Of a stretch of DNA of 38,931 bases, positions 1 through 7,016 are shown one piece after another. The notes below the pieces were generated by a model. That model did no database searches, was not told the origin of the DNA, and worked only from the letters and a program-made list of their open reading frames with translations. A program made the position numbers and the translations under genes. The stretch is from the NCBI GenBank assembly GCA_964563165.1, contig CAZLWA010000009.1:1-38931 (forward strand), in the 5' to 3' direction. The first letter of the stretch is position 1. Every line of letters begins with the position of its first letter. This DNA comes from CAZLWA01 sp964563165 (lineage in GTDB: Bacteria > CLD3 > SB21).

Positions 1-17
1 TAATTTTTCGATAATTC

Positions 18-46
18 AACTTAGCGATTAATTTTTTGTTTGTCAA
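18..46 (-). promoter_or_regulatory. Minus-strand sigma70 promoter in the left repeat
   Basis: On the minus strand TTGACA (46-41) is followed after exactly 17 bases by TAAGTT (23-18). The arrangement is the same as in the right copy, with a slightly poorer -10. Transcription would run leftward out of the window, so the gene it serves is not visible. Confidence 0.5.
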
Positions 47-53
47 GCTGAGG
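22..53. repeat. Left copy of 32-base direct repeat bounding the R-M island
   Basis: It matches 3158-3189 at 30 of 32 positions, in the same orientation; the mismatches are at repeat positions 13 and 27. Weaker similarity (attcaa-type sequence) continues a few bases to the left of both copies. The repeat holds the -35 element, the spacer and part of the -10 element of a minus-strand promoter. Confidence 0.8.
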
Positions 54-206
54 CAAATAGCAAACCGCTCCGGCAAACAAAATCCGATCCCGGTCGCTCC
101 GCCGGTGATAAGGACGGTGTTGTTGTTTAGATTCATTCTAAATAGCTCCTTCAATACCAGTACAAAAATTCTAGTTGTTGAATTTAATTGAATGTATATT
201 GAGTGG

Positions 207-1457
207 TTAGGAAATCAATCTATCAGGTTTAAAAGATTCCTCAACACCGCTTCTAGAATCGAATATTAGAAAACCGTTGCCTTCTTTCCAGATTGGAGCA
301 ATGTTTTCGGCACCGCAAAATTCAATAATTCCTGCATCCGGTTTTTGGGAGAAAACCAAAACTTCTTTGATTTTAGAATAACCCATTTGTTTATGGACGA
401 TTGAAAATTTGTAATACTTCAGCTGACCAACTCCTTTTACTGTTTGCCTTTCCTCATCGGATGCCGTTTTCAAAATTGTTTTCACTTCGTAAAGTAAAGC
501 TGCTTCCCCTTTTACCGCGAGGCAGTCAAACTTGCCCTCAAAAAGTTTGAATCCATACTCCTCATTTAACAGCGCAACTAGCCGAACAATGTTCTGGTGC
601 TCAGCTAGGCGTCTCTGTCTGATTCTAATAGCATCCGCGAGATCTATACTTACAGAAGAAACAATTTTGAGGTTCGGGTTTTTTGCGATTTCTCCAGAGC
701 TGGTTATTCGGAAAGGCGAAACCGTCTTTGCTTTCCTTGTTGGTTCCTCTTCTGTAGAAATCTCGTCTTCTGTAATAACAACCTGTCCTGTCGGATATGC
801 ACAATTATTCGTTCTTTCAATGTCACCTAGTTGTTCGGCAATGCCGGGAAGAATCTTGACCGCATTTGCTGCCATTGACTCTGTCGTGCCGGTGTCTGCA
901 ATAATCTGTTCGCTACTCTTTTGAGCAAGATTTGCAATTCTTTCAAACTCTTCTTCAGAATCATTTTCTGCTTCCAGGGCTAGCATCAATTTAGTAGTTT
1001 GAATTCCAGGAAAAGTATTTACTAACTTGAGAAGGACTCTATAAGGATGACTGACTTCTCCATCAGTACCTTCAAGTCCCAGATGCAGTAAAGAATTTTT
1101 CCAAAGTTCTTTGCGGGAATCTTCCGATGCAGTTTGCATAAGTTGATTTGCGGCAGGGCTTAGTCGTGCGGTCTTATCATCAAATACCGTTATAAATCCG
1201 AGGAGTTCAAAAAATCTTCTAATGTCACGCGATACCGTTAAATAGCCTCTTTTCGCTGGGGGCTTTTCCTGTTCTTTAGCAAGAAATTCATCAACAGTAA
1301 GACTTCTATCCCTATAAGTATAAATCTCTTTTCTTGTTAACTCCTCACCGAAAATATCATCAGTTAAAGGAATTTGACCGTCTGTAAGTTCCTTTGCAAC
1401 GCGCAGGGCGTTGAACAATTTAGTTAGATCATTAAACTGATGCGGAAAATTTTTCAT
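207..1457 (-). CDS. Type II restriction endonuclease, PD-(D/E)xK fold (putative)
   Basis: A 416-residue protein without a close family I can name. Its C-terminal third contains a PD-(D/E)xK-like nuclease signature: Asp311 in KFDCLAV, then Glu324-Val-Lys326 in LLYEVKT, 13 residues later, in a predicted beta-strand setting. The N-terminal ~110 residues look like a helical or winged-helix DNA-reading region (RGYLTVSRDIRRFFELLGF). The start codon overlaps the stop of the upstream methyltransferase by ATGA (1454-1457), so the three genes form one translationally coupled operon: methyltransferase, methyltransferase, nuclease. Putting the nuclease last is a common way to let protection precede cutting. 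The DNA is visibly more AT-rich than the genes from 3331 onward, which fits horizontal transfer. The nuclease role rests on motif plus context, not on a recognised family. Confidence 0.7.
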   Translation of the reverse strand: MKNFPHQFNDLTKLFNALRVAKELTDGQIPLTDDIFGEELTRKEIYTYRDRSLTVDEFLAKEQEKPPAKRGYLTVSRDIRRFFELLGFITVFDDKTARLSPAANQLMQTASEDSRKELWKNSLLHLGLEGTDGEVSHPYRVLLKLVNTFPGIQTTKLMLALEAENDSEEEFERIANLAQKSSEQIIADTGTTESMAANAVKILPGIAEQLGDIERTNNCAYPTGQVVITEDEISTEEEPTRKAKTVSPFRITSSGEIAKNPNLKIVSSVSIDLADAIRIRQRRLAEHQNIVRLVALLNEEYGFKLFEGKFDCLAVKGEAALLYEVKTILKTASDEERQTVKGVGQLKYYKFSIVHKQMGYSKIKEVLVFSQKPDAGIIEFCGAENIAPIWKEGNGFLIFDSRSGVEESFKPDRLIS

Positions 1458-2251
1458 GCTCCGAGTCTTGAGAAATTATCGTCTGCTGGTTTTAGCTGCA
1501 ATGCTTCCTCTAACCTTTCGTTCGCAATATCGACGAATTTTGGATTTATTTCAGTTGCTAAAAAGTTTCTATTGTGATAAATGCAACTGACACACTCTGA
1601 GCCACTACCAGCAAAGGGAATAAAAACAATATCATTTGAATTGCTGAAATGCTCTATGATTCTATCGCAAAGCGCAAGCGGTTTTTGGGTTGGGTGCGCA
1701 GTTTTTTCGTTTTCAAATCTTTTTCCTGCAAGCGTCGGAAAATTCCAAACATCTCCAGCCAATCGTCCTTGGACATTTGGTATCCACTCTTTCCCGTTTT
1801 TGAATATTTTATTTTGAAGTCGTTTTTGGCTTTTGTACGGTTCACGAATTTCATTGAAAGTAAAGGTATCAGTCTTACTGAACCATAGTATAGGCTCGTA
1901 GAAGGCATTTAACGTTTTGTAGCCCGAGAACCCATTTTCATAATACCAAATAATTTGTCGTCTGTATCGTAAATTTTTTGCATATAGATAACATTGAATG
2001 TAGCAGATGTAATGATGGATACCGTAAATAAAAATATTTCCAGTGGGCTTTAAAATTCTGACACATTCATCGATCCATAGTTTACTCCATTCTAACCAAC
2101 CTTCGACATTTTCCCAACAGTCACTCTTATTTCCAAAATCCTTCTTTAGATTATAGGGCGGATCGGCTACAATTAAATCGATTGAGGCTGTCTCCACCTC
2201 GTGCATAAAGGCGATGCAGTCTTCCAAATAAATTTTGTTTAGGGCTTTCAT
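1454..2251 (-). CDS. DNA methyltransferase, N6-adenine type (N6_N4_Mtase family)
   Basis: 265 residues. The catalytic motif IV reads DPPY (residues 30-33, in LIVADPPYNLKKDF). The SAM-binding motif I lies far downstream as FAGSGS (213-218), followed by a strand ending ATEINPKF. This catalytic-first order is the beta-class arrangement of amino-methyltransferases, and DPPY is usual for N6-adenine enzymes. The region between (about 90-190) would be the target-recognition part. The gene overlaps its neighbours by ATGA on both sides (2248-2251 and 1454-1457). It probably protects one strand of the island's recognition site while the second methyltransferase protects the other. The target sequence cannot be read from the protein. 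Confidence 0.88.
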   Translation of the reverse strand: MKALNKIYLEDCIAFMHEVETASIDLIVADPPYNLKKDFGNKSDCWENVEGWLEWSKLWIDECVRILKPTGNIFIYGIHHYICYIQCYLYAKNLRYRRQIIWYYENGFSGYKTLNAFYEPILWFSKTDTFTFNEIREPYKSQKRLQNKIFKNGKEWIPNVQGRLAGDVWNFPTLAGKRFENEKTAHPTQKPLALCDRIIEHFSNSNDIVFIPFAGSGSECVSCIYHNRNFLATEINPKFVDIANERLEEALQLKPADDNFSRLGA

Positions 2252-3114
2252 TTTTGCTTTTGTAAAACTAGAACATACTGGTGGTGTAAATTTTCCACAT
2301 AGGAATAAGGATAACCATAAGGAAAAAGTTGCTTGGCATTTTGGATGATTACTTTGATTCCTTTCAACTCAAAATGTTGCTTCAATTTTTTGTCCGTCAA
2401 TTTATTTAATAAATCAGCATGAAATGCTACGAATTCCGATTTGTGCCTAAAGTCGCTTACAACAATACACATATATTTTTTTGGTTTCAAAAGCGTATGA
2501 CAGTCTAGAAATATTTTCGACACTTCTTCTAAAAATTTCTTGTAGTCAGAAATATTTCCCAGATCATTTTTATGGTCACTATATTTAGTTGCACGTCCAT
2601 TCGATGCTCTTTTATTGGCTTTGTGGTCTTTCTTGTCCAGAATATTCCAGTAAGGCGGAGATGTAATTATGAAATCGAAAAAACTTTCAGAGAAATAACT
2701 CTTGATTTTTCTGCTATCTGCACAAACTAAATGCTTGTCATCCAACACATGGTTTGACTCGCTCGATAGCCTTTTCTTTGAAATTTTGCACCATTTTGGT
2801 GAAAGCTCAACGCCAAATCCTTCTCTTTTGAGTTCAATACATGCTTTGATTGTTGACCCAATTCCCAAAAATGGATCTAAAACTTTAGCATTTTCTTTTG
2901 TGAAAAACTTGATAAGTTTCATAATGTCGGTAAATGAGAATGGCGCAGGGTGCATTTTTTCATACTTGGCTTCCGGGCTTCCGGCGCCAAGCCCCTTCTG
3001 AAAAAAGAAACTTTTGGTTTCCTGAATCCACTCTTTTGAAGATAAGTCGTTTAGTTCATTCCTTTGATGTACCGCTGAGGTTGGCGCGTTTGTACTTAAT
3101 GCTTCCGCTATCAT
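2248..3114 (-). CDS. DNA methyltransferase, probably N4-cytosine type
   Basis: 288 residues, first gene of the R-M operon. Motif order is the reverse of the neighbouring methyltransferase: a HPAPFSF segment (residues 55-61, motif X-like), then the SAM-binding DPFLGIGST (80-88), then the catalytic TSPPYW (151-156). SPPY is typical of N4-cytosine methyltransferases, though some N6-adenine enzymes also carry it. The C-terminal ~110 residues would carry target recognition. Transcription should start near 3147 from the promoter at 3154-3182, leaving a short leader with no clear Shine-Dalgarno. Two different methyltransferases beside one nuclease is the usual arrangement for an asymmetric recognition sequence, where each strand needs its own enzyme; that reading is inference. 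Confidence 0.85.
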   Translation of the reverse strand: MIAEALSTNAPTSAVHQRNELNDLSSKEWIQETKSFFFQKGLGAGSPEAKYEKMHPAPFSFTDIMKLIKFFTKENAKVLDPFLGIGSTIKACIELKREGFGVELSPKWCKISKKRLSSESNHVLDDKHLVCADSRKIKSYFSESFFDFIITSPPYWNILDKKDHKANKRASNGRATKYSDHKNDLGNISDYKKFLEEVSKIFLDCHTLLKPKKYMCIVVSDFRHKSEFVAFHADLLNKLTDKKLKQHFELKGIKVIIQNAKQLFPYGYPYSYVENLHHQYVLVLQKQK

Positions 3115-3153
3115 GTTGAATTTTTTATTTTTTCTACGATTCGACTCGATTCA

Positions 3154-3182
3154 AACATAGCGATTAATTCTTTGTTTGTCAA
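3154..3182 (-). promoter_or_regulatory. Sigma70 promoter of the R-M operon
   Basis: On the minus strand TTGACA (3182-3177) is separated by 17 bases from TATGTT (3159-3154). The predicted start, near 3147, is about 33 bases before the first methyltransferase ATG at 3114. The whole element except the last few bases is inside the 32-base repeat. Confidence 0.65.
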
Positions 3183-3189
3183 GGTGAGG
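3158..3189. repeat. Right copy of 32-base direct repeat bounding the R-M island
   Basis: Same orientation as 22-53, 30 of 32 identical. Sequence to the right (3190 onward) is unrelated to sequence right of the left copy, apart from a few bases. Confidence 0.8.
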
Positions 3190-3276
3190 AAACATGAATG
3201 GTCATTTCCTACTTGATAATCGAGCCGACGTTAATTACTTTTTTTCGTCTTTTGGAATGCTGTTGCCGTTTCAAAT

Positions 3277-3306
3277 TAGCCATCGCAACCTAAAGGTTGC
3301 GGCTAC
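3277..3306. repeat. Short palindromic repeat upstream of the S9 peptidase
   Basis: CGCAACC (3284-3290), a TAAA loop and GGTTGCG (3295-3301) form a perfect 7-base stem, with a near-symmetric TAGCC/GGCTA outside it. There is no T-tract, so it is not an intrinsic terminator. It resembles REP-type palindromes that occur in many copies in some genomes, which cannot be tested from one window. Confidence 0.5.
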
Positions 3307-3330
3307 CAAACAAATTTCACCGGAGTTATT

Positions 3331-5362
3331 ATGAAAAAGATCTTGTTAATTCTGCTGCTGCCGCTGTGTGCGGTTTTTTCCCAAGAAAAAAAAGTTATGA
3401 CGTATGAAGATTTCATCGATCTTAAGCGCCTCGATAAGGTCAGCGTGTCGCCCGACGGCCAATGGATCGTTTACAACGTCCGCCAATACAGCCTCAAGTC
3501 GAATACGTATACGTCGAATATTTTCACGATGTCGGTTGACGGACAGGTCACAAAACAGCTGACCTTTGCGTCAACGAAGGACAGGACCCCGGCGTGGGCG
3601 CCGGACGGCCGCACCATTGCTTTCATTTCCAATCGCGGCGGTGAATATCAGATCTTCACGATCGCAATAGACGGAGGCGAACCGAAAAGAATTACTTCCA
3701 TTTCCACGCAGGTAACCGGCGATAATCTCGCCTGGTCGCCGGATGGAAAATTCATCGCGTTCACATCCGACGTGTTTGCGGATTGCCCGGATGATAATTG
3801 CAACAAAGAAAAAAATGACGCGCGCGAGTCGGGTAAGATCAAAGCGCAGGTTTTCGACAAACTGCCGTTCCGCGTCTGGGATTCATTCAAAGAGCAGTCA
3901 ATTAATTATTGCTGATATTGCAACAGGAAAAACAACCGATTTAATTAAAGGCGATTATGATGTGCCGCCGATCGATCTGGGCGGAAACCAGGATTTTTGT
4001 TTCTCACCGGACGGAAAGACCATTGCATTCACGATGAACCAGGAGCGTAACATCGCATGGTCAACCAATAACGATGTTTTTCTGATCCCCGCCGCGGGCG
4101 GTGAGCCGAAAAAAATCTCCACAAGCCCGGGCGCCGACAATCAACCTGTGTATTCGCCGGATGGAAAATACATCGCCTTCCGGTCCATGAAGCGTGCCGG
4201 ATACGAGGCGGATAAACAGGATCTGATGATCTACGAAACGGCGGGCGGCAAACTCGCAAACCTTACAGAGAAATTCGACCGCTCGGTTGGCAGCGTGGTG
4301 TGGTCGCGCGACGGTAAATCGATCTATTTTGATGCTGATGACCAAGGCTATCATCCGATCTATCAAATAGGAATTGCCGGAGGCGAACCGAAAAAACTAA
4401 CAGATAAATGCTTCGACATGCTCGCCGGCGCCGGCGCCAATTCGCTTATTACCCGGCGCACCAATTTCAACATGCCGTACGAACTTGTTAAAATGGATTT
4501 GAACGGAAAAAACGCGAAGCAGCTCACGAATCTTAACACGGAAAAATTGGCGGCCTTGCAAATGAATACGGCGGAAGAATTTTGGTTCGATGGCGCTAAC
4601 AAAACGAAGGTGCACGGATTCCTGATCAAGCCGCCAAATTTCGACGCGAATAAAAAATACCCGATGGTCTATCTCGTGCACGGCGGGCCGCAAGGCGCAT
4701 GGGAAAATTTGTGGCACTGGCGGTGGAATCCGCAATTATTCGCCGCGCCGGGTTATGTTGCCGTGCTCGTCAATCCGCGCGGATCGACGGGTTATGGCCA
4801 GCAATTTACGGATGAGATCAATAAAGACTGGGGCGGAAAACCTTACGAAGACCTGATGAAAGGCCTCGATTACGTCATTGCCAATTACCAATACATCGAC
4901 AAAGACCGCATGGGTGCGGCGGGCGGATCGTACGGCGGGTATATGGTGAACTGGATGAACGGACACACGGACCGCTTCAAGTGCCTCGTGTCGCACGACG
5001 GGATCATGAACAAGTTTAATATGTACGGCGGCACGGAAGAAATTTGGTTCGAGGAATGGGAAATGGGCGGGCCGTATTGGGAAGGGAACAATAAAGAAGA
5101 ATATGAAAAATGGTCGCCGATGAATTACGTGCAAAATTTCAAGACGCCGACGCTGGTCGTTCACGGTGAACTGGATTACCGCGTGCCGGTTGCCGAAGGC
5201 GTCAACCTGTTCTCAGTTCTGCAGAGAAAAGGCATTCCATCGAAATTCCTGTATTATCCCGACGAAGGCCACTGGGTCTTGAAGCCGCAAAACGGACAGC
5301 TTTGGTACAAGGAAGTGCACGCGTGGCTGGAAAAATGGCTGAAGCAGGCTGGAAATCAATAA
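3331..5362 (+). pseudogene. Secreted S9 family peptidase (prolyl oligopeptidase/acylaminoacyl peptidase type), frameshifted
   Basis: The first part has a signal peptide (MKKILLILLLPLCAVFS) and the start of a beta-propeller with PD40-type blades (SPDGQWIVY, APDGRTIAF, SPDGKFIAF). It stops at TGA 3913-3915. The family continues at once in the +1 frame from about 3896 (SQLIIADIATG, then DYDVPPIDLGG and further SPDGK blades). The alpha/beta-hydrolase domain follows, with the catalytic Ser in GGSYGGYM (codon 4928), Asp in ELDYRVP (codon 5174) and His in DEGHW (codon 5270). Read across the shift, length and domain order are those of a complete S9 enzyme. The shift point is near 3895: dropping one base restores the frame, although homologues may carry a few more residues there. 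No slippery heptamer is visible, so programmed frameshifting is unlikely. It is either a recent disabling mutation or an assembly error. ATG 3331 follows CCGGAG at a good distance. Confidence 0.85.
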
Positions 5363-5368
5363 TCGGAA

Positions 5369-5416
5369 TGTCATTCTGAACGAAGGCCCGCGTACGCGGG
5401 GCGGAGTGAAGAATCC
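5369..5416. repeat. Palindrome-centred intergenic repeat
   Basis: Directly after the S9 gene, sequence of the gtcattctgaacgaagg ... gagtgaagaatcccc type flanks a perfect 14-base palindrome (CCCGCGTACGCGGG, 5387-5400). From general knowledge, tcattctga...gaagaatc elements are dispersed repeats in several bacterial groups. Copy number here is unknown. Confidence 0.5.
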
Positions 5417-5450
5417 CCAATTCGTGTATATCAATTTCTTCGAGAGGCGG

Positions 5451-5484
5451 AAAAAGGAAACCCCAAAACGGTTTCCTTTTTTTA
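5451..5484 (+). terminator. Intrinsic terminator after the S9 peptidase gene
   Basis: A perfect 10-base stem AAAGGAAACC (5453-5462) / GGTTTCCTTT (5470-5479) with a 7-base loop runs into a T-tract ending at 5483. Confidence 0.85.
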
Positions 5485-5579
5485 TTGTCTGAAAACACTT
5501 TCAATTTGCATGAGGGCCTTATTTTTGCTACCTTTTAAGTTACACCCTCATGTTGTTTACAGTTTAAAGAAAGTTAACT

Positions 5580-5951
5580 ATGTCCAAATTTGTTTCGCTG
5601 AAAACCTCGCTCACAGAGCGCATCTATTTAGTGTCGGCGTTGAAAGATTTGAATTGTGAAATTCTAAAGACAAAAAAAATAAAAACACTGCTTAATCGGG
5701 TTTACGACGTGGACATTGCCGTCAAAACGCCGTTCGGTATAGTAGGATTCATAAAAAATAAAAAGGATACATTCGAGCTGGTGGGCGACGATATGATATT
5801 GAAAAAAAATTCCAAATTCATCGAACAGCTCACGCAAAAATACGCCTACGGCAAAGTCATTGCCGAAGCGAAAAAAGCAGGATTTCAATTGGTGAAAGAA
5901 ACGACGGATGATAAGCAGGCAATGAGGTTGGTCCTGAGGAAATGGAAGTAA
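5580..5951 (+). CDS. DUF1257 family protein (Ycf35-like)
   Basis: 123 residues. The C-terminal half, QKYAYGKVIAEAKKAGFQL followed by a strand ending RLVLRKW, matches the conserved (Q)RYAY-x-x-V-x-EA-x-x-x-GF core of DUF1257, the family of plastid/cyanobacterial Ycf35. The N-terminus SKFVSLKTSLTER also fits the family's start. Function is unknown. No signal peptide or membrane segment, so it is cytoplasmic. It is the first gene of a co-directional run with a methyltransferase (24-base gap) and a DUF2997 protein; DUF1257 and DUF2997 genes are, as I recall, neighbours in other bacteria as well, supporting both calls. AAAGAAAG upstream of the ATG is a modest ribosome binding site. A weak promoter (TTGCAT, 17 bases, TACCTT at 5506-5534) is possible. 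Confidence 0.7.
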   Translation: MSKFVSLKTSLTERIYLVSALKDLNCEILKTKKIKTLLNRVYDVDIAVKTPFGIVGFIKNKKDTFELVGDDMILKKNSKFIEQLTQKYAYGKVIAEAKKAGFQLVKETTDDKQAMRLVLRKWK

Positions 5952-5975
5952 TGCTCAAAATACCATAGGCTTCAT

Positions 5976-6761
5976 ATGTCACAACTCACAACAACCCAAT
6001 TCGATTTTGAAAAATACGCTCTCGACTACACTATGGAAGGCCCCATCGCGCCGGAACGAAAATATTTGATGAATAAAATAAGTATTGAACCGGACATGAA
6101 GTTACTGGATGTAGGCTGCGGCGATGGCCGGCATTTAGAGTTTTTGCAGAACCGGATAGGCCGAAAAAACTTGTATGGGACGGAGATCAGTCAGATCAGG
6201 GTTGATCGCGTGCGTGAAAAAGGCTTTCAATGCGAAAAAGTGGACGGCGTCCGGTTGCCTTTCCCGGATTCGATGTTCGACGTCATTGTTGTTTTTGAAG
6301 TGATCGAGCATATACCGCCGAAAGAAGTTGATTTGATGATGAGGGAATTCAAGAGGGTCCTTAAACCCGAAGGAGTTGTCATTGGCACGACGCCGAATTA
6401 TCCTGTTAAATTATGGTATCATTTTATTTACAGGATATTCGGACGGCTCAGGCAGCTATTTTTTAAAAAGTCAGTTCAGGAAAGAGAAAAACTGCTTCAT
6501 GAAGGCCAAGCACCTTCCTTTCGAGAAAAAGAGATAGTGCGACGCTGGAGTTTGCCGTGGATCAAAAAACAGTTTAAGAGAATGATAGCAGACGACCCGA
6601 CGCATCAGTTTTTTTGTAATTTCAATATCGTGCGGGCTATCGGACAAAAGCATTTTACCGCAACGGAATTGTACGCGACTTTAATCCGGACAATGAAAAT
6701 TTCGCTGCTCAATCCGATTCATTTTTTTTCCGATAGCATTAGTTTCATTTTTAAAAATTAG
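5976..6761 (+). CDS. Class I SAM-dependent methyltransferase (Methyltransf_11 type)
   Basis: 261 residues. Motif I LLDVGCGDGRH (about 43-53) binds SAM. The acidic end of strand 2 (YGTEIS) and the later DVIVVFEVIEHIPP with MREFKRVLKPEGVVIGTTPN complete the Rossmann methyltransferase fold of the UbiE/COQ5-like Methyltransf_11 group. The C-terminal ~100 residues (basic helical stretch, then LNPIHFFSDSISFIF) are not typical of small-molecule enzymes and may touch a membrane or a lipid or glycan substrate; that is inference. The substrate cannot be told. It sits between DUF1257 and DUF2997 genes with short gaps (24 and 10 bases), so co-transcription is very likely. Confidence 0.85.
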   Translation: MSQLTTTQFDFEKYALDYTMEGPIAPERKYLMNKISIEPDMKLLDVGCGDGRHLEFLQNRIGRKNLYGTEISQIRVDRVREKGFQCEKVDGVRLPFPDSMFDVIVVFEVIEHIPPKEVDLMMREFKRVLKPEGVVIGTTPNYPVKLWYHFIYRIFGRLRQLFFKKSVQEREKLLHEGQAPSFREKEIVRRWSLPWIKKQFKRMIADDPTHQFFCNFNIVRAIGQKHFTATELYATLIRTMKISLLNPIHFFSDSISFIFKN

Positions 6762-6771
6762 GATAATCTCA

Positions 6772-6972
6772 ATGCCGGAAAATTCACAGGAAATAGAATT
6801 CACCATCGCAAAGGACGGGACGGTCGAATATACGATTAAAGGAGTCAAAGGCGAATCGTGTGAAAACTTGTCAAAAATATTTGAGAAAATGGGAAAAGTG
6901 ACGACAACAAAAAAAACCGCCGAATACTATGAAAAAGAGGCGGATGTAAAAATCGTCACGAATAGAAAATAG
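6772..6972 (+). CDS. DUF2997 family small protein
   Basis: 66 residues. The pattern EIEFTIAKDGTVEYTIKGVKG, then SCENLSKIFEKMG and EYYEK near the end, is that of DUF2997: a two-strand start, a conserved KG-x-SC with one Cys, a helix and a YYE motif. Small cytoplasmic protein of unknown function. From memory, DUF2997 genes are often next to DUF1257 genes, which is the case here with one methyltransferase gene in between. AGGAT lies about seven bases before the ATG. The gap to the next gene is 44 bases. Confidence 0.7.
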   Translation: MPENSQEIEFTIAKDGTVEYTIKGVKGESCENLSKIFEKMGKVTTTKKTAEYYEKEADVKIVTNRK

Positions 6973-7016
6973 TTTCCATCCGATTCAAAAAATTTCGCAA
7001 CGAGCCGTTATACCCT

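Larger units (their letters stand above)
1..136 (-). pseudogene. 5' remnant of a short-chain dehydrogenase/reductase (SDR)
   Basis: An ATG at 136 on the minus strand has a good Shine-Dalgarno (AGGAG, complement of 146-150) nine bases upstream. The first residues read MNLNNNTVLITGGATGIG, the N-terminal NAD(P)-binding beta-alpha turn (TGxxxGIG) of the classical SDR family, followed by a plausible ERF. After about residue 26 the SDR likeness stops and the frame runs into the promoter-bearing repeat at 22-53. No stop occurs before the window edge, but the residues encoded by the repeat do not look like an SDR. It lies 71 bases downstream of the restriction nuclease gene, same direction. Inference: a gene start cut by the rearrangement that placed the repeat here. 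The only alternative, a divergent intact gene continuing left, is less likely. Confidence 0.6.

Noticed and set aside
532..924. 130-residue plus-strand frame inside the nuclease gene
   Set aside because: It is antisense to a gene with motif and operon support and has no family features.
3890..3900. Programmed ribosomal frameshift in the S9 peptidase
   Set aside because: No slippery heptamer, pseudoknot or internal Shine-Dalgarno at the junction, and such control is not known in this family.
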